Below are positions 16,329-24,300 of a DNA stretch of 64,000 bases, in pieces (the first letter of the stretch is position 1; every line of letters begins with the position of its first letter). This DNA is from Streptomyces caeruleatus. Its GTDB lineage: Bacteria > Actinomycetota > Actinomycetes > Streptomycetales > Streptomycetaceae. The notes beneath the pieces were generated by a model, which made no database searches, was not told the DNA's origin, and saw nothing but the letters and a program-made list of their open reading frames with translations. Both the position numbers and the translations under genes were made by a program. The stretch is from NCBI RefSeq assembly GCF_001514235.1, contig NZ_KQ948928.1, positions 578,428-642,427 of the forward strand. Direction: 5' to 3'.

Positions 16329-17290
16329 TTGGACTCGTCCCCCCTTCCGAAGCCCATGATCTTGCCCTGGAGCAGGGTCACGGCACAGATCAGCACGGTC
16401 AGGATGAGCGCGCCCGCGCTGCCGGCGCCGTAGTCCTGGCTCTCGCCCAGGGCCTTGTAGTACAGCTCCATGAGGGGCGGGCGGCCCCAGGTGGTCTTCG
16501 ACAGCAGGTTGAAGAACTCGTCGAAGGCCTGGTAGGCGGCGACGAGCAACAGCAGGATCACCGCGGTGGACGTGGCCCGCAGCTGGGGCAGGGTGATGTG
16601 CCAGAAGGTCTGCCAGCCCGACTTGGCGCCGTCGATGGCGGCGGCCTCGTACAGCTCCTCCGGGATGTTCTGCAGCGCGGCGATGAACAGGATCATGTAG
16701 AAGCCGGACTGCAGCCAGAGCCGGGCGGTCACGATGACCAGCCAGTACCAGGGTGGGTTGGGGTCGATCAGCCAGGCGATGTTCTCGACCCCGAACCAGC
16801 CGAGGACCGTGTTCATCAGGCCGAAGCGGACGCCGCTGAAGATGGACATCTTCCAGATGAGCGACGCGGCGACATAGCTGACCGCGGTCGGCAGGAAGAA
16901 GACCGAGCGGAAGAACGCCCGCATGAAGCGCATCCGGTTCACCAGCAGGGCGAGGCCCAGCGACAGCGCCCAGGTGGTGGGCACGATGAACGCGGCGAAG
17001 ACGGTGAAGGTGCCGAGGGAGCCGACGAAGTCGTCGTTCGTCAGCATGTACGTGTAGTTGTCGAACCCGACGAACTTGTCCGGCGTGACGGTGAAGCGGG
17101 CCTCGAAGAAGCTCAGCCAGAGGCTCCAGAGGATCGGCGCGTAGACGAAGATCGCCAGACCGATCAGGAACGGCCCGGTGAAGAGCCAGAAGGTGAACGT
17201 GGGGCTGCCCCGCAGACCCCGCCGCGGCTTGGCCGAGGAGGCCTTCGCCGTGGCGGGGCTCGCGAGGTCGAGCTTGGTGGTCGTCGACAT
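16325..17290 (-). CDS. Carbohydrate ABC transporter permease (MalF family)
   Basis: The ATG at 17290 (MSTTTKLDLAS) gives 321 residues and lies 20 bases after the binding-protein stop. A longer frame is open but would begin inside the upstream gene. Six helices are visible, and the EAA loop reads YEAAAIDGAKSGWQTFWHIT. N-terminal cytoplasmic residues before the first helix (FTFWLFTGPFLIGLAIFVYA) match MalF-like sugar permeases. It pairs with the downstream MalG-type permease. Confidence 0.93.
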   Translation of the reverse strand: MSTTTKLDLASPATAKASSAKPRRGLRGSPTFTFWLFTGPFLIGLAIFVYAPILWSLWLSFFEARFTVTPDKFVGFDNYTYMLTNDDFVGSLGTFTVFAAFIVPTTWALSLGLALLVNRMRFMRAFFRSVFFLPTAVSYVAASLIWKMSIFSGVRFGLMNTVLGWFGVENIAWLIDPNPPWYWLVIVTARLWLQSGFYMILFIAALQNIPEELYEAAAIDGAKSGWQTFWHITLPQLRATSTAVILLLLVAAYQAFDEFFNLLSKTTWGRPPLMELYYKALGESQDYGAGSAGALILTVLICAVTLLQGKIMGFGRGDESK

Positions 17291-17310
17291 GTCGTGGTCC
17301 GTCCCGCGGC

Positions 17311-18576
17311 CTATCCGAACAGCTTCTTGAGCTCGCGGTTGACGGCCGTGTCGCACCTGTCGAGGGCCTTCTCCGGGTCCATGTTCTTGCGGACGGAGTT
17401 GGCGAAGACGTCCTCGAAGGCGGTGCGCATGGCCTGGGTCCAGCCGATGTTGTCGAAGTGCCCGAACTCGTTGAAGAGGCGGACCCCCTCAGCGGCGTTG
17501 CCCGACTTGAGCTTGGTGGCCGTCTCGGCGATCGAGGTGCGCGGCGGGATGTGGAAGCCGTAGGACGTGGCCCAGTCCTCCTGGTACTCCTTCTGATCGA
17601 TCCACAGCCACTTCACGTACTCCTTGGCCGCGTCCACGTTCTTGCCCTTGGCGTTGACGAACATCGACCAGCCGCCGTTGTAGACCGACGCCTTTCCGGA
17701 GTCCGTGACCTTCGGGAAGGGGAAGACTCCCCAGTCGTCGCCGAGCGCGTCCTGGATCGCCGGCATCGCCCACATGCCGCAGAACTGGATGGCGCACAGG
17801 CCCTGGTTGAACGAGGAGGGGTCCCACGACTCGGTCGGGGCGCCGAGCAGGAGGTTGCCGCTGGTGAACAGCGTGCGCATCTTCTTCAGGCCCTCGACGA
17901 CGCCGTCCGTGTGGTAGGCGATCTGGTTCTTCTCGTCGAGGTGCTGGGCGCCCGACGACCAGATCAACGTGTCGTTGACGCTGTGCAGGTCGTTGCCCAT
18001 GTACAGGCCCTTGACCTTGCCGGTGGTGAGCTTGTCGGCGGCCTCCATCAGCTCGTCGAACGTGGTCGGCACGTCGACCTTGGCCTTCTCCAGCATCGAC
18101 TTGCGGTAGAAGAAGAACTGCGGGTCGTCGATCATCCGGACGCCGTATATCTTCCCGTCGACCGTGTGCGACTTGATGTCGGCCGGGTTGAAGTCGTCCT
18201 TGACCGGGTCGATGATGTCGGTGAGGTCCGCCACCTGGCCGCTCTTGACCATCTGGATCTGCGGGTGGAACTCGAAGAGATCCGGCGCGTTGTCGGTGAG
18301 CAGGGCCGAGAAGAGCTTGCTCTCGAAGTCCGCGCTGGTGATCCACTGCGTGGTCACATTGGCTTCCTTGTACGCCTTCGCGTACCGCTTGATGGCCTGC
18401 TCGGTGCCCGCCTCGCCGTACGCGTGGAACATCTGCACGAGGTTCGTGCCCGAACCAGATCCGCCGCCGCGGCCGTTGTTGCCGCCGCACGCGGCGAGCC
18501 CGCCGGCGGCGGCCAGACCGAGCGCGGCCCTCAGTGCGGTGCGGCGGTCGAAGTTCCTGTTGCTCAATGCCGACAT
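17311..18576 (-). CDS. Sugar ABC transporter substrate-binding lipoprotein
   Basis: This 421-residue protein begins with a twin-arginine-like signal (FDRRTALRAALGLAAAGG) ending in a lipobox LAAC, so it should be exported, perhaps by Tat, and anchored by a lipidated cysteine near residue 30. The body is a SBP_bac_1-type periplasmic-binding fold, with FEFHPQIQMVKSGQVADLTD and GAPTESWDPSSFNQGLCAIQ. It captures the oligosaccharide taken up by the two permeases and hydrolysed by the GH2 enzyme, probably a beta-galactoside. It is the first structural gene, 193 bases downstream of the ROK regulator. Confidence 0.93.
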   Translation of the reverse strand: MSALSNRNFDRRTALRAALGLAAAGGLAACGGNNGRGGGSGSGTNLVQMFHAYGEAGTEQAIKRYAKAYKEANVTTQWITSADFESKLFSALLTDNAPDLFEFHPQIQMVKSGQVADLTDIIDPVKDDFNPADIKSHTVDGKIYGVRMIDDPQFFFYRKSMLEKAKVDVPTTFDELMEAADKLTTGKVKGLYMGNDLHSVNDTLIWSSGAQHLDEKNQIAYHTDGVVEGLKKMRTLFTSGNLLLGAPTESWDPSSFNQGLCAIQFCGMWAMPAIQDALGDDWGVFPFPKVTDSGKASVYNGGWSMFVNAKGKNVDAAKEYVKWLWIDQKEYQEDWATSYGFHIPPRTSIAETATKLKSGNAAEGVRLFNEFGHFDNIGWTQAMRTAFEDVFANSVRKNMDPEKALDRCDTAVNRELKKLFG

Positions 18577-18696
18577 GCTGACGTCCTTGTCTCGAGTACG
18601 GCTTGCGGCTCTGCGCCCGTTGCCTGTGGCTGGAGCGGCTCAGCGCCAGTTGGCTCAAAGGGGGTTGCGGTGCGGGACGTTAACCTTCGGCTAAGG

Positions 18697-18719
18697 CTTC
18701 GGCAAGGGGTTGGACGAAG
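18697..18719 (-). promoter_or_regulatory. Candidate ROK operator upstream of sugar operon
   Basis: CTTCG at 18697-18701 and CGAAG at 18715-18719 form an inverted repeat with a 13-base spacer containing CAAGGGGTTGG. A related arrangement, with the same CAAGGGGTT core and a flanking ACGAAGTC, occurs at 20097-20133 in front of the ROK regulator gene. Both sites also share GTGCGGGAC nearby. Two matching sites before regulator and operon suggest control by the ROK protein. Confidence 0.5.
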
Positions 18720-18769
18720 TCTGTACGAAGCGTTGTGCAACGTTCGGCATACCGGACGTGACGGGGGTG

Positions 18770-20017
18770 CTAGGAAGGCGGTGCGGTACGGCTCCTGGCG
18801 GGCGCCGCGGTCCGCTTTGCCTGCCTCTGTCCCACCGATTGCAAGGCGCCCTCAAGCGCGAACGTGGCCGCGCCGAGGCACACCGGGTCGGTGGGAATCG
18901 GGGAGAGGACGATCCGCGTGGCGGCCATCGGCCGAGGCAGCGCGTGCCGGGCGACGGCCGCACGCACCTCGGTGACCAGGGGGTCGCCCAGGGCGGCCGC
19001 GACCCAGCTGCTGAGCACGACCACCTCCGGGTTGAACAGGTTGACCAGGTCCGCGATGCCCGCGCCGAGGTAGCGGACGGTGTCGCGAAGCGCCTTGAGC
19101 GCCACCGGGTCGCGTCCCCGCACTCCCCGGGCGAGCGCGTCGATGGTGGCCGTCTGGTCCTCCGGGTGCAGCAGCGCGCTGTCCGCGCTCAGCTCCCGCA
19201 GGGTCAGCATGATCCCGGACGCGCCGACGTACGCCTCCACGCAGCCGTGCCTGCCGCACCGGCACAGCCGGCCGTCCAGCACGATCGTGGTGTGGCCCCA
19301 CTCGCCGGCGCTGTTGCTGACGCCCCGGTGCAGCCCGCCGCCCAGGACCAGGCCGGCGCCCACACCGGTGCCGAGGTTGACCACCACGGCGTCCCCGCTG
19401 CCGCGCGCCGCCCCGAACCACAGCTCGGCCACCGCGCTGGCCCGCAACGGGTTGTCCAGGTACAGCGGGTAGGCGATGTGCTCGGTGAGCAGCTCCAGCA
19501 GCGGCACGTCGTGCCAGTCCCAGTTGGGCGCGTACTCGGAGGTGCCGGTGGCCCGGTCCACCTGCCCCGGCACGCTCACGCCGACGCCGAGGACACGCGC
19601 GCCCTCGATGCCGGCCTGCGTCACCACCGAGCCGACGGCGGCGGCGACATGCCCCACCACCTGCTCGGGGAGGCTCTCGCCCGGGCGGACGTCCTCCTCG
19701 GCGCGGGCCAGCACGTTCAGCCCGAGGTCGAACAGCTCGACATGGACGTACGTCTCCGCGATGTCGACGCCGATCAGGGCGCCGCCGGACGCGTTGACGG
19801 CCACGAGTCCCCGGGGGCGGCCGCCGGCCGAGTCCTCGAACCCGACCTCCGTGATCATGCGGAGGTCGAGCAGCTCGCCCACGAGCGTGGCGACCGTGGC
19901 GAGACTGAGCCCGGTGGCGGCCGCCAGCTCCTGCCGGGAGGTGGGCGACGCGGCGATGATCTGGCGCAGCACCTCGTAGCGGTTGGCGGTGCGGATGTCG
20001 CGTGATGTGCGCTTCAC
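18770..20017 (-). CDS. ROK family transcriptional regulator
   Basis: The 415-residue protein starts with GTG after GGGGGA. It has an N-terminal winged helix (about 10-70; QELAAATGLSLATVATLVGEL) and a ROK sugar-kinase-like domain with the ATP/sugar-binding LIGVDIAETYVHVELFDLG and VVVNLGTGVGAGLVLGG. The zinc/ROK motif CRCGRHGCVEAYVG is complete. ROK repressors respond to sugars; NagC and XylR are examples. Its position directly upstream of the sugar transport and beta-galactosidase genes makes it their likely regulator. The kinase-like part probably binds the inducer rather than phosphorylating it. Confidence 0.94.
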   Translation of the reverse strand: MKRTSRDIRTANRYEVLRQIIAASPTSRQELAAATGLSLATVATLVGELLDLRMITEVGFEDSAGGRPRGLVAVNASGGALIGVDIAETYVHVELFDLGLNVLARAEEDVRPGESLPEQVVGHVAAAVGSVVTQAGIEGARVLGVGVSVPGQVDRATGTSEYAPNWDWHDVPLLELLTEHIAYPLYLDNPLRASAVAELWFGAARGSGDAVVVNLGTGVGAGLVLGGGLHRGVSNSAGEWGHTTIVLDGRLCRCGRHGCVEAYVGASGIMLTLRELSADSALLHPEDQTATIDALARGVRGRDPVALKALRDTVRYLGAGIADLVNLFNPEVVVLSSWVAAALGDPLVTEVRAAVARHALPRPMAATRIVLSPIPTDPVCLGAATFALEGALQSVGQRQAKRTAAPARSRTAPPS

Positions 20018-20096
20018 CGGGCGTGTCCCCCGTCCCTTCGCTCAGCCGGGTCGTCGTCGGCACCGGCGCGGCCGCAAGGCTATGGCGTGCGGGACC

Positions 20097-20131
20097 TTTC
20101 GACAAGGGGTTAGGAAAGGGGGTTTACGAAG
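20097..20131 (-). promoter_or_regulatory. Candidate ROK operator upstream of the regulator gene
   Basis: TTTCG at 20097-20101 is followed by ACAAGGGGTTAGG and then, 13 bases later than in the other site, ACGAAGTC at 20126-20133. It lies 80-115 bases upstream of the ROK gene start. Its resemblance to the site at 18697-18719 suggests autoregulation. Confidence 0.45.
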
Positions 20132-20143
20132 TCCTCCAAGGCT

Positions 20144-21397
20144 TCACTCTCCCAGTATGTCCTGCACGAACGCGTTGGCGAATTTCCGACCCGGGTCCAG
20201 CTCCCGCGCCAGCGCCCGGAAGTCGTCCAGCCGCGGATACCGCCCGCGCACCACCTCCGACGGCACCGTGAACACCTTCCCCCAGTGCGGCCGCGGCTCG
20301 AAGGCGTCCAGCGCCTCCTCCAGCCGTCGCACCACCGGCAGTACGGCAGCGGTGTCCTCGACCCAGGTGAAGTGCAGCGCCACCGTGTCCCGCCCGTAGG
20401 AGGGGCTCAGCCACTGGTCGTCGGACGCGACCGTCCGCACCTCGCAGGTCTGGAGCACGGGGGCCACGGTCTCCCGGATCCGGTCGATCGCACCCAGCGC
20501 GTCCACGGCGTGCCCGCGCGGCAGCAGATACTCCGACTGCAGCTCCGCCCCGCTGCTCGGCGTGAACTCCGCCCGGAAGTGCGGCAGCCGCTCGTGCCAC
20601 GGCCCCGGTACACCGAACTGCTCCGTGCAGTTGACCGCGGGCATCCCCGGCACCGGGTGCAGCTTCTCGGTGGCGGGCGCGGCCCACGGGAAGCCGGGCA
20701 GCGGCTGGTCGGTGCGCCGCTTGAGCCACACCTGCCGAAAGCCCGGCGCCCGCCAGTCTGTGAACAGGCTCACGCTGTACGCCGACGCCATCACCGTCTC
20801 GAACGCGGCCGGGTCCAGCCCGTCCAACGGCAGTTCGGTGAAGACCTGCTGCTCGACGTCGAAGGACGGCTCCAGGTCCAGGGTGAGCGCCGTGACGACG
20901 CCGAGGGCCCCCAGCGAGGTGACGGCACCGCCGAACCGCTCGTCGTCCCGCCCGATGACCACCGGACTCCCGTCCCCCGTGACCAGCTCCACCTCCCGCA
21001 CGGACGAGGCCAGCGCGCCGTTGCCGACCCCCGAGCCGTGCGTACCGGTGGCGACCGAGCCGGCCACCGAGATGTGCGGCAGGGACGCCATGTTGGGCAG
21101 CGCGAGCCCGTGCGCGTACACCGCGCGGGCGAGTTCGGCGTACCGTACGCCGCCGGAGACCCGGACCGTACGGGCCGCGCGGTCCACGTCGATCACCGGC
21201 GGCAGGCCGGCGATCGACAGCAGGAGACCCTCGGGGCCCGGCTCGGCGATGGGGTTGAACGAGTGCCCGCTGCCCAGCACCCGCACCTTCGCGCTCCCGG
21301 CCACCAGCGTGCCGATCGCGTCGAGCGAGTACGGGCGGTGCAGTTCCTTGGCGGTGTACGTGATGTTGCCCGCCCAGTTGGTGATCGTCTCCGTCAT
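20144..21397 (-). CDS. aldO: Alditol oxidase (FAD-dependent)
   Basis: The 417-residue protein closely resembles AldO of Streptomyces coelicolor as I remember it, with NWAGNITYTAKEL, VRVLGSGHSFNPIAEPG, LPNMASLPHISVAGSVATG and THGSGVGNG in the same order. It is a VAO-family flavoenzyme. The FAD attaches covalently to the histidine of GSGHSF. The C-terminal HWGKVFTVP is the cap/substrate region. AldO oxidises terminal hydroxyls of xylitol, sorbitol and similar polyols to aldoses with release of hydrogen peroxide. GGAGGA precedes the ATG. It diverges from a hydroxyacid dehydrogenase gene, and the shared 106-base gap holds a promoter and a LacI-type operator. Confidence 0.93.
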   Translation of the reverse strand: MTETITNWAGNITYTAKELHRPYSLDAIGTLVAGSAKVRVLGSGHSFNPIAEPGPEGLLLSIAGLPPVIDVDRAARTVRVSGGVRYAELARAVYAHGLALPNMASLPHISVAGSVATGTHGSGVGNGALASSVREVELVTGDGSPVVIGRDDERFGGAVTSLGALGVVTALTLDLEPSFDVEQQVFTELPLDGLDPAAFETVMASAYSVSLFTDWRAPGFRQVWLKRRTDQPLPGFPWAAPATEKLHPVPGMPAVNCTEQFGVPGPWHERLPHFRAEFTPSSGAELQSEYLLPRGHAVDALGAIDRIRETVAPVLQTCEVRTVASDDQWLSPSYGRDTVALHFTWVEDTAAVLPVVRRLEEALDAFEPRPHWGKVFTVPSEVVRGRYPRLDDFRALARELDPGRKFANAFVQDILGE

Positions 21398-21430
21398 CCC
21401 TCGCCGTCCTCCAAGGTGAGTGCGTGTGCG

Positions 21431-21460
21431 TTGACCCTCTCATTCGCGGCTGTCTACGGT
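21431..21460 (+). promoter_or_regulatory. Promoter of the hydroxyacid dehydrogenase gene
   Basis: TTGACC at 21431-21436 and TACGGT at 21455-21460 are separated by 18 bases, a good fit to the housekeeping consensus of Streptomyces. Transcription would start near 21467, just before the palindromic operator at 21474 and the TTG start at 21504. Confidence 0.6.
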
Positions 21461-21473
21461 GGAGACCGTCGTA

Positions 21474-21487
21474 GAGAACGCTTTCTC
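21474..21487. promoter_or_regulatory. LacI-type operator palindrome
   Basis: GAGAACGCTTTCTC is a 14-base near-perfect palindrome around a central CG, the typical shape of a LacI/GalR-family operator. It lies just downstream of the predicted transcription start of the dehydrogenase gene, where a bound repressor would block transcription, and close enough to the aldO start to affect both genes. No LacI gene is adjacent, so the regulator is encoded elsewhere. Confidence 0.6.
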
Positions 21488-21503
21488 ACAGAAGGACACG
21501 TCC

Positions 21504-22517
21504 TTGACCCAGCGGCCGTACGCCATGTTCGCCATGTCCGCCGAGAACGTGCCGCAGGTCTTCCCGCCGGAGGTGCTTCAGCGGCTGCGGCAGTCGGTGG
21601 ACATCGACCCGGCCCTGGTGGCCGACGACTTCACGGACCCGGAGCCGCGCCTGACGGACGCGCTCGCCCGCACCGAGATCCTCGTCACCGGCTGGGGCTG
21701 CCCCCGCCTCGACAAGGCCGTCCTCGACGCCGCGCCCAGGCTGCGGGCGGTGCTGCACTCGGCCGGCTCGGTCAAGGGCCTCGCCACGCCCGAGCTGTGG
21801 CGGCGGGGGATCGCGGTGAGCTCGGCCGCGGCGGCCAACGCCGTGCCGGTCGCCGAATACACCCTCGCGATGATCCTGCTCGCCGGGAAGGACCTCTTCG
21901 CCGCCCGCGACCGGCTGCGCGCCGAGCGCGCCTTCCCGGGCTGGGGGCTCGTCCCCGGCATCGGCAACTTCGGCCGCCGGGTCGGGGTGATCGGGGCCTC
22001 GCGCATCGGCCGCCGGGTGATCGAACTGCTGCGGCCGTTCGACCTCCGGGTGAGCCTTTTCGACCCGTACGTCGACGAGGCCGGGGCCGCCGAGCTGGGC
22101 GTCCCCCTGCTCGACCTCCCCGAGTTGCTGCGCACCTCGGACGTCGTGACCATCCACGCCCCCGAGACCCCGGAGACCCACCACCTCATCGGCCCGCGCG
22201 AGCTGTCCCTCATGCCCGACGGCGCCGTCCTGATCAACACCGCCCGCGGGGGCCTGCTGGACCACGACGCCCTGACCACCGAACTCCGCGTCGGCCGCCT
22301 CTCGGCGATCCTCGACGTCACCGACCCCGAGCCGCTGTCTTTCGACTCACCGCTGTACGACCTGCCGAACGCCTTCATCACCCCGCACCTGGCCGGCTCG
22401 CAGGGGAACGAGGTGGCCCGCCTGGGTCTCGCGGTCGCGGAGGAGGCGGAACGGCTGGTGACAGGCGGGGAGTTGGTGTACTCGGTGGACCCGGCGGTGC
22501 TGGGGCGGGAGGCGTAG
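21504..22517 (+). CDS. D-2-hydroxyacid dehydrogenase family protein
   Basis: TTG at 21504 has GAAGGA at the right distance; earlier in-frame starts overlap the -10 box. The 337-residue protein has the NAD-binding motif VGVIGASRIGRRV and the catalytic arginine in INTARGGLLD. It also has the glutamate region LDVTDPEPLS and the histidine in ITPHLAGSQGNEV. These define the D-isomer specific 2-hydroxyacid dehydrogenase family. It would interconvert a 2-hydroxyacid and 2-ketoacid with NAD(P). The divergent alditol oxidase suggests a role in polyol or aldonate metabolism, which is inference. Confidence 0.9.
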   Translation: MTQRPYAMFAMSAENVPQVFPPEVLQRLRQSVDIDPALVADDFTDPEPRLTDALARTEILVTGWGCPRLDKAVLDAAPRLRAVLHSAGSVKGLATPELWRRGIAVSSAAAANAVPVAEYTLAMILLAGKDLFAARDRLRAERAFPGWGLVPGIGNFGRRVGVIGASRIGRRVIELLRPFDLRVSLFDPYVDEAGAAELGVPLLDLPELLRTSDVVTIHAPETPETHHLIGPRELSLMPDGAVLINTARGGLLDHDALTTELRVGRLSAILDVTDPEPLSFDSPLYDLPNAFITPHLAGSQGNEVARLGLAVAEEAERLVTGGELVYSVDPAVLGREA

Positions 22518-22637
22518 GGGCGCGTGGCTGCCCTCGAAGCGTGGCACGTCGCCGCGCGGGCGGGTGACCGCCGCTTAGACCGTCTCTCGCGCCCACAGTG
22601 GCAGCCTACGACTCCTGGACAGGAACGAATAGTCGCA

Positions 22638-22654
22638 GATCGAATGCGTGACCT
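22638..22654 (+). repeat. Left-end 17-mer shared by both TnpB elements (copy 1)
   Basis: GATCGAATGCGTGACCT here is identical, in opposite orientation, to 27633-27649. It is flanked by CGCAGA and TCTGCG at 22634-22639 and 22653-22658, which can form a subterminal stem. In both copies it precedes the tnpB gene in the coding direction. Confidence 0.7.
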
Positions 22655-22711
22655 CTGCGTGCGGTGCTCGTTGAGTGCGATAAGGAGATGTTCGAACGAG
22701 GGGAGGGACAA

Positions 22712-24172
22712 GTGGGCAGGAAGTACCGGCCGCAGTCCGGTCGCGTGGTGCAGGCCTACAAGTTCGCCCTCGACCCGAACAACAGCCAGGAGCAGGCGCT
22801 GCGCTCGCATTGCGGCGCCGCCCGTGCTGCCTACAACTGGGCCGTGTCCTGGGTGACCGCCTCTTGGTGGCAGCGCAAGGCCGAAGCCTCCTACGGCATC
22901 GGCGACGACGAGCTGACGCCGTGGCGGCGGTGGTCGCTGCCCGCGCTGCGTAAGGAGTTCAATCGGATCAAGGCCGCCGACCCCAGGTTCGCCGACTGGT
23001 GGCAGGAGAACTCCAAGGAGGCCTACAACACCGGACTGGCCAACGCGGCCACCGCATTCGACAACTACTCCAGGTCCAAGCAGGGCAAGTGCAAGGGCCC
23101 GAGGGTGGGCATCCCGCGCCGCAAGGCCAAGCGCAAGGCTCGTCTAACCTGCCGATTCACTATTGGCATCATCCGCATCGAGTCGGACGGCCGACATGTC
23201 ACCTTGCCCCGGCTGGGCACGGTCCGCACCCACGAACCCACGTTCAAGCTCTTGGCCCGCATCCAGGCTGGGACCGCGCGCGTCCTGTCCGCGACCGTCC
23301 GGCACGAACGCGGACGCTGGTTCGTCTCCTTCCAGGTGGAGACCGCCCGCGAGATCACCCGAGTCTTGCGGCCCGATGTGGCAGTTGGCGTCGATCTCGG
23401 TATCAAGCACCTGGCGGTCCTGGCCGACAGCACCGGTGAGATCCGCTACGAGCCCAATCCTAAGCACCTGGACGGCGCCCTCAAACTGCTTCGATTCCAA
23501 TCCCGTCGCGTCTCCCGGCGGCAGGGCCCGGACCGCAGGGTCGGCCGGAAGCCGTCCGAGCGGTGGGAGAAGGCCAACCGCGAGCGCAACAAACTCCACT
23601 ACCGGGTAGCGAACCTGCGCACCGATGCTGTGCACAAGCTCACGACCCGCGTGCGCGTCGAATACGGCACCGTCGTGGTCGAAGACCTCAACGTCGCCGG
23701 AATGCTCCGCAACGAACGGCTCGCCCGCCGGGTCGCCGATGCCGGGTTCGGGGAGATCCGGCGCCAGCTCACCTATAAGGGCCAACGGAACGCCTGCCGC
23801 ACCGTGGTGGCGGACCGCTGGTACCCCTCCTCCAAGACCTGCTCGGGGTGCGGCGCGGTGAAAGCCAAGCTGCCGTTGCGCGTCCGAGTCTTCACCTGCG
23901 ACGTATGCGGCCTGGTCATGGACCGGGACGAAAACGCGGCCCGCAACCTCGCCGCTCTCGCGGCAACCTGCACGACTGGTACCGGAGCGGCCGGAGACCA
24001 GGACATGCCCGGCGTGTCGAAGCCTCGTGGAGCCGACCATAAGACCCGTCACCAACGCCCTGGCCGGAATACCGGCCGGGACGGGCGGGCAGGTGGCGCA
24101 ACCCTGCCGGGCCAACGGCAGGAAGAAGCGAGAGATCGTCGTCAGGACACCGAAGTCTTTACCCTTTGGTGA
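22712..24172 (+). CDS. tnpB: TnpB, RNA-guided nuclease-like protein of element 1
   Basis: GTG at 22712 follows GGGGAGGGA, giving 486 residues. The RuvC catalytic set is complete: D228 in VGVDLGIKHLAVL, E324 in VVVEDLNVAGM and D406 in DRDENAARN. The zinc ribbon has C377/C380 (CSGCG) and C396/C399 (CDVCG). The N-terminal helix-turn-helix/wedge region with GAARAAYNWAV matches the OrfB_IS605 family. TnpB proteins are RNA-guided DNA nucleases that keep their element in place. All active residues are present, so it may be active. The last 60 residues after the RuvC domain are basic and disordered and overlap the likely guide RNA region. Confidence 0.92.
   Translation: MGRKYRPQSGRVVQAYKFALDPNNSQEQALRSHCGAARAAYNWAVSWVTASWWQRKAEASYGIGDDELTPWRRWSLPALRKEFNRIKAADPRFADWWQENSKEAYNTGLANAATAFDNYSRSKQGKCKGPRVGIPRRKAKRKARLTCRFTIGIIRIESDGRHVTLPRLGTVRTHEPTFKLLARIQAGTARVLSATVRHERGRWFVSFQVETAREITRVLRPDVAVGVDLGIKHLAVLADSTGEIRYEPNPKHLDGALKLLRFQSRRVSRRQGPDRRVGRKPSERWEKANRERNKLHYRVANLRTDAVHKLTTRVRVEYGTVVVEDLNVAGMLRNERLARRVADAGFGEIRRQLTYKGQRNACRTVVADRWYPSSKTCSGCGAVKAKLPLRVRVFTCDVCGLVMDRDENAARNLAALAATCTTGTGAAGDQDMPGVSKPRGADHKTRHQRPGRNTGRDGRAGGATLPGQRQEEARDRRQDTEVFTLW
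24148..24171 (+). other. Right-end hairpin of TnpB element 1
   Basis: CACCGAAG at 24148-24155 pairs with CTTTGGTG at 24164-24171 (one G-U pair) across an eight-base loop. It covers the end of tnpB. In IS605-type elements such a subterminal hairpin marks the right end and lies in the omega RNA, so the guide part would come from the sequence just after it. Confidence 0.5.
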
Positions 24173-24300
24173 TACCGGCACGAACCTTTTCGGCAGAAAT
24201 GCCGGAAATGCTGAGTCCCTCAGCAACGGCTACCTGATCTACCTGACCGGCACCGGCATATCGTGAGGAGTCGTACGTCCGAGTCAGGAGGAGACACGGA

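Larger units (their letters stand above)
22638..24190 (+). mobile_element. TnpB element 1 (IS605/IS1341-like, no tnpA)
   Basis: The element is outlined by a left-end 17-mer shared with the second TnpB element (22638-22654), the intact tnpB gene and a stem-loop over the tnpB stop codon (24148-24171). No Y1 or serine transposase is present, so it belongs to the class that carries only tnpB and moves when a transposase acts in trans. The exact ends are uncertain; I place the right end shortly after the hairpin. It lies just after the hydroxyacid dehydrogenase gene and before the radical SAM gene. Confidence 0.6.

Noticed and set aside
22524..22856. 110-codon frame across the left end of TnpB element 1
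   Set aside because: It overlaps tnpB in another frame. Apart from the shared MRDL segment near the left end there is nothing protein-like in it.
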